Positions 1 through 10,663 of a stretch of 64,000 nucleotides of DNA are shown here, in pieces (position 1 is the first letter of the stretch; every line of letters starts with the position of its first letter). The position numbers and the translations under genes were made by a program. The stretch is from Glandiceps talaboti (Eukaryota; Hemichordata; Enteropneusta; Spengelidae): assembly GCF_964340395.1 (NCBI RefSeq), contig NC_135550.1:6037101-6101100 (forward strand), given 5' to 3'. Under the pieces are notes generated by a model. That model ran no database searches, had not been told where the DNA came from, and was given only the letters and a program-made list of their open reading frames with translations.

Positions 1-301
1 GGAAACGGGCATTTCACTATAGTGGTGCTGTTCTATGGAACAATCTACCCCTATCCATAAGATCAGCTCCGAACTCATCGATATTTAAAAGACATCTTAA
101 GAATGTAGTCTGGTAATGTGGGTGGATATCTTTTAAAGTACACTATGCGTCTGTAACTTTTTGTCCTTGTTTGTTCCTTTTTTTGTGTGTGTGTGTGTTT
201 TTTTCTGTGTACGTAATCTTGCAACAGGTTCCATTGGGAGAACAGTGCTAATGCACTGAAATAGTGTCTGTATATGAAAGATTGATAAATAAATAAATAA
301 A
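1..301 (+). mobile_element. 3' end of a CR1/L2-like LINE (truncated by window edge)
   Basis: The plus strand encodes the last residues of a non-LTR reverse transcriptase (reading ...AFHYSGAVLWNNLPLSVR..., the usual C-terminal 'WN.LP..vR' block) and then a 3' UTR ending in an (AAAT)n tail near 285-302. The same 3' end occurs in reverse at 8935-9190, which shows it is a repeat family. Only the tail of the element is inside the window. Confidence 0.8.
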
Positions 302-1922
302 TCATAATAATCTCATTTCCGTCTTCGAGTAAGCTAAGAGAAGGAGTTGATATCATCAAAGATCACGTACCCTGAACTATCATGATGGTTGGAAGATGAT
401 TTGTGTTCTGTTACTAACACTTGAATTTGACATAACTTGCTAGTATGAACGGCACTTATTGTAGTGTACGATTCGCCAATTATGCACTTATATGTGATCC
501 ACACGCGTACGTAGGACTTCGACAAAAGAAAAAGTGCCAAAAATGTTCATCATTTCACGTAATTTTGTTTTTATTATTGTCACAATATATTAGACCTCGC
601 AGTAAAAAGCACAGACACACAATTGCAATCCCAGACATGATTTTGTTGTTGTAAGTCATTCAGTTTGATAATACATGACGACGAGTCAATGGACATTTCT
701 GTACACATCGAGATGTGCTTTATGGCAATCATTTCATCACGAAAACAACTACAACACTTGAACTATTTCTAGTACAGACTCTGTCGGATGATGTAACACA
801 AGTGTCTGGCAATCAATCCGTTGCGAAATAAAATTCCTAATTTACCCTTTATGCTAAAACGTTTTTGAAAGCAAATCTCCCTAATATACTCTTTCACTAA
901 AATGAATTTGTAATTCCACAACATTTGTCATGACAGCCAGATCGATTTCATAAGTATATGTGTTACGAGTGCTGACAAAACATGCCCCAATATACCTTTT
1001 ACAAAAGCAATGCATGTTGATCATAGATATGGCTTTCAAAGCAAGTTACGTGATATTGAAAGCCCAAACAAACGTAATACCTGACCGAATGCTCCAAATT
1101 TTGACTACTTCAGTGCATTGTGGATATATTATTATTTCCGACAACTTATTTTATTGTATCCTACAGATAAGCTTACAACTATTGTAGTGATATATATTGG
1201 TAGTGTACGTCAGGTTATAGACAAAGTATAAGGTCATGAACTCCCAAAGCGGTCATTTTTTCTGTCCCGTCACAAATTCACGCTATTAAACACATTTTTC
1301 TGTCATTAACATTTAGATAAAAAACTACTGACATGGAACTTGAGAAATGTCGAAAAAAAAATATGGCGATGGCGATGTTAATACATGACGTTAATGGTAA
1401 AACACACACAATGACACAAGGCATTAAACTCTCAAGCCCTTTGTATATTATTTGTGACCCGACAGCGCGTACTTCTGGTCAATTTTTACGATTTAGCACT
1501 GTATTGTGTACTATAATTGTATGTTACATGAAGTATACATACAGACATTGTTATACAGTACTATTTATCAATCTTTTTCCTTTCTCACACTGTTACGACA
1601 ATCCTTTGGCTTTACGTCATTGAGATTAGTCTAAAAAATATAATAAATAAAATAAAAAATCTACCTACCCTACCTATTTTAAAATTGAATGTAATCGGAA
1701 CCACACAATTCTTTTTACGCCTAATACCCCTCTTTTTCAATTGCACTACTGTCTACACGTTTAAACAATCTTTGCTTCAAAAATAACAAATCTGAGTCCT
1801 AGTAGTGCTTCTCTTCTTCACAGTATTCAAGTGGTACACATGTAGGCCTACTAGGTTAATAAGCAAGTTAAACAGCAGAACTTAAAAAAAAGGGAGTTGT
1901 GAACTATTCATAATGCCGCTAA
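302..1922. other. Gene-free stretch
   Basis: No exon with convincing splice sites or recognisable protein is visible. Open frames here are under 100 codons and look random. About 1650-1730 is a dispersed repeat that recurs in the same orientation at about 29890-29965. Confidence 0.6.
1650..1730 (+). repeat. Dispersed repeat, copy A (copy B about 29890-29965)
   Basis: A stretch ending in 'attgaatgtaatcggaacca' is nearly identical at 29,9xx, including an upstream A-rich run and the 'aaaaaatctacc' block. The family is unknown; it could be a SINE or a MITE fragment. Confidence 0.6.
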
Positions 1923-2121
1923 CCTACCTGTAGACTTGAACGACTAATAACGCTGCTACACTATTTCTGGGCCGCTATCCAACGGACATTTTGATTTTTT
2001 TAAAATTTTTGCTCGTCACCCTCACCCCCAAGAAGACGAGTGAAAATTGAAACACACCAAAATGTCAATTAGGTTAGCGAAAATAGTGTAGTAACGTTAG
2101 TTCATCAAGTCTCCAGGTAGG
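1923..2121. mobile_element. Small foldback / MITE-like element
   Basis: About 200 bp folds on itself. The left arm starts CCTACCTGTAGACTTGA and the right arm, read in reverse complement, starts CCTACCTGGAGACTTGA. The match continues through 'ctacactatttt' and the 'gacattttg' block to a centre near 2025, giving arms of about 95 bp with scattered mismatches. No clear target-site duplication and no coding capacity are seen. Confidence 0.6.
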
Positions 2122-2238
2122 CTTTATCGATGTCGCTTGCTTTCCATTACCAATCTGACCAAAGTTAATTTATTTACGTTATTTCTAACTTAAATATCCT
2201 AAATTAAACTATGAAAAATTATAAGTCACACTTTTACA

Positions 2239-2335
2239 AGTCGTAGGTCGCAGTTGTGCAAGTCGCAGTTGTGCCAGTCGCAGGTCGCAGTTGTGCAAGT
2301 TGCGGATCGCAGTTGTGCAAGTCGCAGGTCGCTGT
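2239..2335. repeat. Short GTCGCAGTTGTGCAA minisatellite
   Basis: Alternating copies of 'gtcgcagttgtgcaa' and 'gtcgcag' are packed together for about 95 bp. The array is degenerate. No function is apparent. Confidence 0.7.
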
Positions 2336-2727
2336 CCTCATAGGTCTTCCATACAGAAGCTTGCGTTTACAATATGATTGGATCGTAATGTTTTTTTTCG
2401 ACAAATACATGGCACAATGTCTTAGAATATATTCAGTTAAACTTCGAATGGTAGTTTATCAAATATGGGAAAACATTTAGTGTTTAGTGCAGCATAGCAG
2501 TCTGAATACTCGAGTCCCGGGACATGCAAGTTACATTCACATTTTATAAATTATATAAACGCACCGTATACAAACCTGTATTCAACTCATACAGTATATT
2601 TCAACCCGGTATGGTAAACAGCACAGTTACTCTCTGTAATTCAATTCAAAACCGAATTATTCAGGATTACGTTAGGATTACGTCGTTTGGGTGGAGATAT
2701 GCTTAATGACTTGCATAATGAACCCGT

Positions 2728-3250
2728 GTGATAAACTTACAGCCTTTTAAGGCTTTTGACACCATAGACGCTCATCTTCTCCTAGACAAGCATTCCAATA
2801 TTGGACTACGAGAGAATGAGCACCTATGGTTCAAAAAATATTTGTTTAACAGAAACCAATGTGTATTCATAAATGGTGTGACCTCAGAACTCCAGCACAT
2901 TGAATACGGTGTTCGACAAGGCTCTGTTCTCGCCCCTTCTATTCATTATTTACATAAATGACCTTCACCTTCACGTACAAAAATCTAAAGTAATAATTTA
3001 TGTAGATGACACAGCTCTTTTTTACGCTTCAAAAGATATCAATGGAGTTTAACAAACTCTGCAAAGAGACCTGAGGTCAGTCCACACCTGACTTACAGCC
3101 AATAAACTTACACTGAATGTCAAAAAGACAAAGACAATGACATTTAGCACAAACAAGATAGTCCAAAATACCCAAAATAATCTCAATATTAAAATTGATG
3201 ATGTGTATTTAGAACAGGTTGATTTATTTAAGTACATTGTACCTAGGTAT
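2728..3250 (+). pseudogene. Decayed LINE reverse transcriptase fragment
   Basis: Frames on the plus strand give FKAFDTIDAHLLLDK, then WFKKYL..RNQCVFINGVTSE, then GVRQGSVLAP (RT motif with PQG changed to RQG), then after a frameshift YVDDTALFYASKD (the catalytic YxDD block, about 2999-3035) and KLTLNVKKTKTMTFS. At least two frameshifts or stops break it. Endonuclease and 3' regions are missing. It belongs to the CR1/L2/Jockey-like group. Confidence 0.8.
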
Positions 3251-3794
3251 TTGGTTCGACCCACTAATCTCCAGACAATTTTTGGAATACAACAGAACAT
3301 ATGCAATAAGTTATTTTTTCTCATTGATTGTTATTTGCCCATTGCTGTTAGTGATCTCCTCGCCAACCACAACATGTAATGTGAAGCTAGCTTTATAGAA
3401 TGTTGTAGCATAGCACTCACTGTAGAAAGAGTTTTAAAGGCAAAAACAAATTGTTTCTGGTCAGCGCCCATCACTTAAGTACTTTTTTCATGTTTGTCCA
3501 GCCAATTCAGTCTGCAGACGAAAGGGAAACACAAAAGTAACTCTCCCTACATTAATTGCCATCAGTGAAGACAACTGCAAAGGTAATCATGAACTAGCCT
3601 ATGACATCTGCCCCACATACACACTTGCTGTAAAGTACTAAATAAAAAGAACAGTAACTGATAAGTAGATTGATTAATATTTGTTGAGAATGTAAAAAAA
3701 ATAATCGAATCGTAGCACCACTTTAGACAACATTTCCTGACGAGAAACCATTTTTTCCTTTTAGGAGCCCACAAAAAATAGGCCAATAATTTAT

Positions 3795-4052
3795 TAAAAC
3801 TAAAGGTACATCAATAATATTTTCAGGACAAGTGTGCTTTGGTATCGCAAATGTATGTATCAAATTATATTGAATTTGAAGCGTGCATTCTTGAGATATA
3901 GCCTAATTACCGAAAACCATTAATTATGTAATTTGCTCATTACTATTCACGGGATGTTTACCAAAACCTAATCAGTTCTTGCCATTACCCTATGAAACAT
4001 GTGTACACAATTTCGTTTGAATTGAGCCAGCCGTTTTGGAGAAAACGATGAC

Positions 4053-4095
<43 letters not shown>

Positions 4096-4096
4096 C
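3795..4096 (+). repeat. Interspersed repeat ending in a (CAGA)n microsatellite
   Basis: About 250 bp of non-coding sequence ends in 'ttgagccagccgttttggag' followed at once by about eleven GACA/CAGA units (4053-4096). Marine invertebrate SINE and LINE tails commonly have this 'agccgtt...gag' plus CAGA-repeat ending, so this is probably the 3' end of such an element. The family assignment is inference. Confidence 0.5.
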
Positions 4097-4207
4097 ACAG
4101 CCTTTCAACAACTAAATACATCTCTTCCTTACGGAAGAAAAAAGGTCACAACCTTCATGGTGACAAAACTGTGAAATCATGGATAATTTATCAATATTCC
4201 CGTAAAA

Positions 4208-4603
4208 ATGGAAAGTATGGAAGGCTACTCATCCCCAACTATATCCAGCGACATTGTGTTTAATCATGAAGCAAGTCAAGAAACTAAAGGTTTCCTTGAA
4301 CGCAACTTTGGATGGATATTTTGGTACACGAGTGTCAATGTTGTGTCAAACCGGACCTTATTACTCAAAGACCTGTATAATCGAACGTTACACCACTTAT
4401 CCATCACGATCATGTCATATATTCAACTGAAGTTTATGTACTACGTGTGCACATATGTATATGATTTACACTGCCAAGAAAGGAAAGTTGAACTTTGTAC
4501 AAATAGCAAAAGGTATGTAGAGCTGATGACTTTGTTAGCATACATGTTTGTAAATGTCAGCGCAACTCAAAAGGACAAGATGGGGGTTGTATTTTCAAGC
4601 TGA
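4208..4603 (+). CDS. Unrecognised ORF, possibly a first exon
   Basis: There is a 131-codon open frame from an ATG in a good context (aaaaATGG). Residues about 20-45 (NHEASQETKGFLERNFGWIF) weakly recall the N-terminus of ELOVL6-type fatty-acid elongases, where an acidic stretch precedes a W/F-rich segment entering the first membrane helix. The rest does not continue the match and there is no HxxHH box. No downstream exons were found. It may be chance; I would not assign a function. Confidence 0.15.
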   Translation: MESMEGYSSPTISSDIVFNHEASQETKGFLERNFGWIFWYTSVNVVSNRTLLLKDLYNRTLHHLSITIMSYIQLKFMYYVCTYVYDLHCQERKVELCTNSKRYVELMTLLAYMFVNVSATQKDKMGVVFSS

Positions 4604-5156
4604 TGGTAATTCGTATTTTATCGTAATTTCACACAGTATATCGTTATTTCTGTGTTATGCTGTCATTATTGCTAACAGGTGACAGCTTTTACATGTAAAA
4701 TGAACGAAGGCCAATAATTTTCTTCACATTCCCGGACATTGGTTTGTTCAATATGTACATGTATGTACATGTAGCATCCTCCTTGCGTGTGACTTGTATT
4801 GTAGTCGGGCCCGGCCCTTCGATACTTGGGATCGGAATCAGACCTTGTAATCTTCTGACATACTTTTACGACCACTCAGCAGTTTGTCATTAGTTGCATA
4901 TTTTATTTGGACTTAGAGTAACAAAATATTTGGTATTTTAATAGCAAACTCAAATGTTTGTAGGTGTATGTCAGATGTATTTTTTACTAAAACATGGAAT
5001 ATGTACGTGTATTTTATGTTTCCATGGAAGCCACTAGCACTATCCAATTTTAGATAATCTGTCTTACAATGGATAGCACTAGTGCATACATGCCAAAAGT
5101 AAGGAATTTTTTTGTAAAAAAAATTTCTGCGAATTTTACATACATTTTGCAAAATA
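4604..5156. other. Gene-free stretch
   Basis: AT-rich sequence without recognisable coding or structured elements. Confidence 0.5.
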
Positions 5157-5612
5157 TTTGCATAATATGGTGATTTAGATTACCATGGCAACAGATGTTC
5201 CTAAAATGATAACTATTTTTTGAACTCAGCATAACAAACTACTCTATATAGGGTAGTCAATATGCAAATAAACTATGTTATAATTAAACTTATCATGTTA
5301 TTTTCCAGATATGTTGGTGTTTAACCAAAACGACATTTTTTAGTCTACTCTGTTTCCATGGTAACAGCTGTCCTATATTAGGCAATGTTTTGCAACAGAT
5401 AGCCCCATCTCATGTCAAAAACAAGGAAATTTTTTTATTATTTTTTTTTCATGTTTTAAGTCAAATTTTGGACAAATGGTCGACATAATATGGTGATTTT
5501 GGTTACCATGGCAACGGATGTTTGTAAAATGACCCCCTTTTTTGAACTCTTCGATGATTAAAAACTATCCCAGGTAGGGTGGTTAATATTCAAATAAACT
5601 TTATTATTACTA
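5157..5612. repeat. Diverged ~330-bp tandem duplication
   Basis: The block with 'ttaccatggcaac' followed by 'ttttttgaactc' and 'tagggt.gt.aatat.caaataaact' occurs at about 5157-5290 and again at about 5487-5612, offset by about 330 bp. A related 'tttccatggtaacagctgt' lies between them. The copies are strongly diverged. Confidence 0.55.
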
Positions 5613-5657
5613 AAATTATTATTATTATATATTTATTTATTTAATTATAATAATATA

Positions 5658-5659
<2 letters not shown>

Positions 5660-5711
<52 letters not shown>
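5660..5711. repeat. (GT)n microsatellite
   Basis: About 25 uninterrupted GT units. It marks the far end of the segment duplicated at 13073-13850, which also starts in a GT tract. Confidence 0.9.
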
Positions 5712-5713
<2 letters not shown>

Positions 5714-6424
5714 CGTGTTCTATACTTTTACATTGGGTAAATAGATGGTAGCCTTCAAGATAAAATTGTGGACTTTTCACATTTAACATGCAAAGGTTTG
5801 TTTATATCATTCATTTAGCTCACCCATTCTCGGTTAACATGTGCAATTAGACATATTCACATGTCGCACGCCTGTCACAATAACCGAGAGACAGAATACT
5901 GACTCATCGGCACAAAACTTTCAATATGTATCTCTTCCATAAAAACATGCAAAAAACCAGTGTCGCCACTCACAGCTATTGCAGACTAGTTTTCCGGAAA
6001 GTTGATGGAAGTTCTCACACATTTGTTTTTTGATTGAATGCAGTATCTCAATACGTATTTAAAACAAAAAATCTTATTCCTCAAGTACTCTCTAGGTCAG
6101 GAGTACATTTACGAAGATTTAGTGTCGCTCATTTGTTGTAATTTACGTTATCATTAATTTAAAAATACTTTTCGTGAAGTCTTTCCAACAATCCGTTGAG
6201 AGATATTACTTCTTTTCACTTGCAAATGTTGTGTAGAGTATGGATAAGAATGTAATAAACGTTACCACACTTTTCTTTCTTTTTAAAGTGGGCACATTCT
6301 CGAAGTTCACATGGATGTTGTTGGGTGTCAAAAAAGAATTGTGCGAGGCAACCATGCGTTTGAAATTCTATATCGTTTTGCTTACGTCATGATTTAATTT
6401 TAGGAATGTGATACACGTTACTGA

Positions 6425-6503
6425 AAATTACGTTATGGGTAAATTACGTTATGGGTAAATTACGTTATGGGTAAATTACGTTATGGGTAAATTACGTTAT
6501 AAG
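6425..6503. repeat. 16-bp tandem repeat, about 4.7 copies
   Basis: Unit aaattacgttatgggt repeated head to tail with almost no change, inside the 1.85 kb transposon. Subterminal or internal short repeats of this kind are common in TIR elements. Confidence 0.9.
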
Positions 6504-7113
6504 TGATCAGTCATAAATGGCAACATCACACACTGACATATAGGTGACCTGGCGTTATCACACCGAGGCAGTTATTTCGTCAGCTAACGAGCATAATAGC
6601 AGAAAACTTCGGAATACAGTCATTGCAATCAGCGAAGGTGATGACATTTTCACAGAAAGTCTACTTCAAAATTATCATCGATATTTGTCAAGCATGTTCC
6701 AGTGAAGTGCATCGTGGAAACTTACCTCTAGGGATTATTTCAAATATCAACCGTTTAAAAAATCATACGATGTACATAACATTGGAAGAGAAAATATATG
6801 TAACCTACAGCACAGCGATTACGTCATGTCACCACTTATTTTGTGATAAATGTAAATTACCAGAGTATCTACAGATTTGTTTATTTTGTTTCCTTCGTAT
6901 TTAGAAGGATGCTGTTGATATTTTTTTACACAAACTGTAAACTAAAAGAAAAGCGATGGAAAAGAAACATAATCTACATTACAAACTGAGATGGTCAAAT
7001 ATTTCATTCCATATCAAATTACTACAAATACCTATTATTATGTCAAAATCTCCTTCATAAACGCTTACAATATATAAAGTAAATTTAGATGTATATTTCA
7101 TATCATAGGATAT

Positions 7114-7236
7114 CTACGGTAGACGAGGGGTACATTTCCGCGCTGAATTGCTTTGAACTCTGTCACTGAGAGCGCGGAAATTGCTTTGAACGCCCAGTCA
7201 TTGAGAGCGCGGAAATGTCCCCCTCGTCCACCGTAG
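7114..7236. mobile_element. Nested palindromic MITE (~123 bp)
   Basis: The left end CTACGGTAGACGAGGGG and the right end in reverse complement CTACGGTGGACGAGGGG both continue into ACATTTCCGCGCT, giving arms of about 32 bp with three mismatches. The internal part repeats 'gagcgcggaaatt'. It lies inside the 5818-7663 transposon, so it inserted there later or travelled with it. Confidence 0.65.
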
Positions 7237-7766
7237 ACATCAGTTGCAAGTATGGTGTTTGAGAACTTTTTATTTGAAAGGATTGAGCATTGGTAAACTT
7301 CCCCATTTTTTCTGCAATGACTGAATAATACGTATCGGTTTCTTGTTTGAATGTGTGAATGAGTTTGTAAGTTCAAAATAAAACAATAATTTATTGCGTT
7401 GAGAACCAATTGATATATATTTCATTGGTAAAACTGTTCTGAAATATAACCATGGTAACGTAATTTTCATGGCTAAATTGCATACTAAAACTTAAACTAT
7501 AAAAATCATACGAACGGGTTCCATTCATGTGCTGAAATTTGTCACCATAAATCAGTCCCATCTCCCCTATAATCTACTTATAACAGAATACTGGTTTGCC
7601 GACATCACCGACTGGTCCAAATTAGCACCTCTATTTGTACATGTTAACTGAGAATGAGTGAGCTATGTTCTAAATGTTGGACATAGAAAGCATTTTATAA
7701 AAAGCATTGCATCAGAGCATATTCTACTTGACAATATATTCTACGGTGACGTGAGTTTCTACTTAC

Positions 7767-8271
7767 CCGTGGCAAATGCAAAGGCTGGCACACTATGAAA
7801 TCTAACGGACCCACTTTTACCATTTTGGCATGCGACGTGCGCCCTCACGAGTCCACATGGACATTGAATGTTCACTGTTGTTTCAGGTTCATTGGCCTTG
7901 ACGAAACCGTTATCGATGGCAAATCTCCCCAGAGCTATCACTGCATGTCCACACATGGTGCTATAGCCTTCGTTGTGCATGAACAATACGGCTATATCTG
8001 CTTCTGGTAGATCAGGTTCGACTAGAACAGTTCCGTACATATCATAGTGCCCTCGCGGTTCGAAAATAACAGCCTTCCGCAAGTGATCCAACTTCTCTTT
8101 GACATATCTTCGCTTCTGAAGGATCGTTTCACCTTCGATTTTGGGATACCCTGACGTGATTATACGCAGGGGATCACTCCCAGTATGCATCTCTACTGTG
8201 GTTATTCGAAAATCGTCGTTACAATCATCCAATGTGGACTGTTTGCTGACCGTTTCCACCGTGGTCGCCAT
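7767..8271 (-). pseudogene. Duplicated exon 1 of the L3HYPDH-like gene
   Basis: On the minus strand, an ATG (8271-8269) opens 168 codons plus one base that end in a consensus donor (ACGG|GTAAG). Length, frame and donor are the same as true exon 1 (13320-13824). Only five residues differ: E15D, Y21F, G32S, E33D and L68V. Two of them alter the near-invariant HTGGEP substrate-site motif to HTGSDP. No copies of exons 2 or 3 lie downstream on this strand; instead there is a transposon. The shared sequence stops about 20 bp upstream of the ATG, so the ETS-type promoter motif of the parent gene was not copied. I infer a non-functional partial duplication, recent because silent and intronic sequence is also well preserved. 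It could in principle act as an alternative first exon of an unseen transcript. Confidence 0.8.
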
Positions 8272-8614
8272 TCTTACACAACACAGCCCCAATTTTAGAC
8301 TAAGATATGTCGTATCGTGATAGACCGTGCGTTCCACCCTCCTCTGTTGGCCGATATGTGAGAGCGCCCCGTCACAGCGTACTTTACACTACCTCAATGT
8401 CAATTCAACCTTTAACTTAACTCTGTGATATCATATGTAAATATGTAAATAGCTTCACCGGCGAGAATTTCAGACATTTAATGATTACTACAATACATGA
8501 AAACTTTTAGTCTAGTTCCTGACGGACCGTATTCCATAAGCTTACTACGTTATCTTCATACTATACCATCTAGTCAATCCCGTTACTCTCACTCAGAATT
8601 CTGTGCTCCCCTAC

Positions 8615-8805
8615 AGGCACTTGTTTCCCGAGATATGTATCAGAATGTTTCTATTAGAATAAAAAAGTATATAAAAGGAGGTAAAATAACACTTAATTGT
8701 CTCCATGTTCGCGCAAGTCCACTCACCACGAGATATAGACAAGGCACGGGCACTTGTTTCCCGAGGTATGTAAGAATATTTCTATCAGACTACAATAAAA
8801 TGTCG
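8615..8805. repeat. Direct repeat pair, ~130 bp apart
   Basis: 'ggcacttgtttcccgag' followed by '.tatgta...aatatttctat' occurs at about 8619-8665 and again at about 8748-8795. It is a diverged local duplication with no coding signal. Confidence 0.5.
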
Positions 8806-8934
8806 ATAATATCGACAATATTGACGTATTTAGCCAACTATACATGAAATAGGAAATCGGCATTGATTGTACAACTATGGCAAATCAACTGTAAAAAAAC
8901 TAGGACAGGCACATACTAAAACTATTATCGGTAT

Positions 8935-9560
8935 TAAACTGTATTTCATACACAGACACCATTTCAGTGCATTAGCACTGTTCTCCCAATGGAACCTGTT
9001 GCAAGATTATGTACACAGAAAAAAAACAAAAAACAAAAAGGGACAAACCAGGATAAAAAGTTACAGATGCAAAGTGTACTTTAAAAGATATCCACTTACA
9101 TTACCAGAATGGATGATTTCGGAGCAGATCTTACGGATAGGGGTAGATTGTTCCATAGAACAGCACCACTATAGTGAAATGCCCGTTTCCCATATTCAGT
9201 TTTAACTGTAGGGGTGTATATGTGTCTTGTGTTATGAAGATGAATTTGGTTGGAAAGATTGAACATTTCAGTGAGGTAACTAGGTACATTACCTGTTACA
9301 GATTTGTAGACAAGTGTTGCTAGTTGGCGCTTCCATCTAATTTGAGGGCTGACCCAACCCAAGTTTTCATATACCCAACCCGTACACATACTAGTATCAT
9401 GGTGAACTTCGAGGGGCAGTCGACCAACTCATTTATGAAGGAGTCCAATTGTCTTCAAATACTTTTGATTCGTAATACACCATACATTAGCAGCATAATG
9501 ATACAAGTCAATGAATAAGTCACACATAGTATTTTACAAATGTGCAGCCTCTGAGACACT
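8935..9560 (-). mobile_element. LINE 3' fragment, same family as 1-301
   Basis: The minus strand reads YENLGWVSPQIRWKRQLATL, then VYKSVTGNVPSYLTEMF, then the same AFHYSGAVLWNNLPLSVR end as at 1-301. This is the C-terminal domain after the reverse transcriptase palm. One in-frame stop lies near 9440. Compared with the copy at 1-301 it has lost about 35 bp just before the stop and lacks the (AAAT)n tail. A 5'-truncated dead copy. Confidence 0.85.
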
Positions 9561-10399
9561 TTCATTTTTTCTGAAAGTCTGCTAGACTGTCAACAATCGT
9601 CTTGACTTTTTTGTGTAATTTATCTTTAATACTACTGTCGCTGAAATTAATAGAATTAAAACATAAAATAGATTATAGTTTGAATCCTCAGTGAGTCAGT
9701 AGCGCACAGTCTGTATGTGCAATGTGCATGCCGACCATTGTATGTTATCGATTATGTATTTGCACACAACTAGTATTTAAATAAAACATATTTCAGAAGG
9801 TTTTTGAGGAATACGACAAAATATAATAATCTGCGTATGAATACAGACTAAGTGTCCGCCTAAATATACAATGTTGCAATTTGAAACCGTAAAAAAATCA
9901 CAACTTTGTACAGCTTTTGAATTTGTAGACTAGGGAAAGTGGTCGCCAAATTGCAATTTTATGAGAGACAAAAATGCAGCATCACATGGATCTGGTAAAA
10001 TATTATTGAAAACGTTTATTCTGTACAAACAATGACATAATTCCTCCCGTTGCTCGAAATGTTTTTACAGAAAACGCACAACATGACATGTTTCAATTTG
10101 ACAGTTTGGATTGGTACAAATTGTTGATGAATGCTACATAGATGACTTGTGCCACGTGGTTGCGTTTCGGTCCATGATTGAGTGATACATTCATTTGTTA
10201 CCTTTACATTAAATGTCATCTGACTTTTATGTTTTTCTATTTACCCAATGTGTAAAATGTTATTTTTACTAGTTTTAAAGTTTCATGTATCTCTAAACTC
10301 ATACTTCTATCCAAAAGGACCTACACATGCTACAACGAGACACAAGACAAAATAAATCTGGAAAAGCACTACTTTTTTTTGGCTAATTTAAAAGAATAT
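9561..10399. other. Downstream flank of the L3HYPDH-like gene, probably including its 3' UTR
   Basis: No coding signal. On the minus strand an AATAAA (10015-10020) lies about 380 bp past the L3HYPDH stop codon and could be its poly(A) signal. Confidence 0.4.
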
Positions 10400-10663
10400 T
10401 TACTTGAGTAGAAATCCATGTTTCAATAGATCTTCCTTTTCCATAGTAAAAGTGGCAGTGCCAGTGTAGAATCCATGACCTGATACTTCTACAACTACGG
10501 CGTCAAACTTTCCACATTTTATCTTACTGATGGCCTTTCCAGTGAACTTTGACCCTGTTGTACCACTTTTAAATACTCTTCTTTGATTTAGTTGAATGTG
10601 ACCTTTATGATGTTGCAATGCAATTCTGGCAGTGACCCCTGAACCTGTCGGACTTCTGTCAAT
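10400..10663 (-). CDS. L3HYPDH: L3HYPDH exon 3 and stop
   Basis: Encodes residues 267-353. It starts IDRSPTGSGVTARIALQHHK and ends HGFLLK and TAA, like vertebrate orthologues. The acceptor is CCCCAG|ATT. Confidence 0.95.
   Translation of the reverse strand: MDRSPTGSGVTARIALQHHKGHIQLNQRRVFKSGTTGSKFTGKAISKIKCGKFDAVVVEVSGHGFYTGTATFTMEKEDLLKHGFLLK

Larger units (their letters stand above)
5818..7663. mobile_element. 1.85 kb terminal-inverted-repeat DNA transposon, non-autonomous
   Basis: The left end reads GCTCACCCATTCTCGGTTAA and the right end, in reverse complement, GCTCACTCATTCTCAGTTAA. The match continues to about 30 bp, and each end is flanked by TA (5816-5817 and 7664-7665), as in Tc1/mariner-type insertions. 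The element interrupts a duplicated sequence that is continuous at 13,200-13,230, so its borders are well defined. It contains no transposase. It holds a 16-bp tandem array (6425-6503) and a nested palindromic element (7114-7236). The 93-codon frame at 6623-6904 has no recognisable domain. Confidence 0.75.

Noticed and set aside
7795-8010. Plus-strand ORF opposite the exon 1 copy (and its twin at 13348-13563)
   Set aside because: Antisense shadow of the conserved L3HYPDH coding exon.
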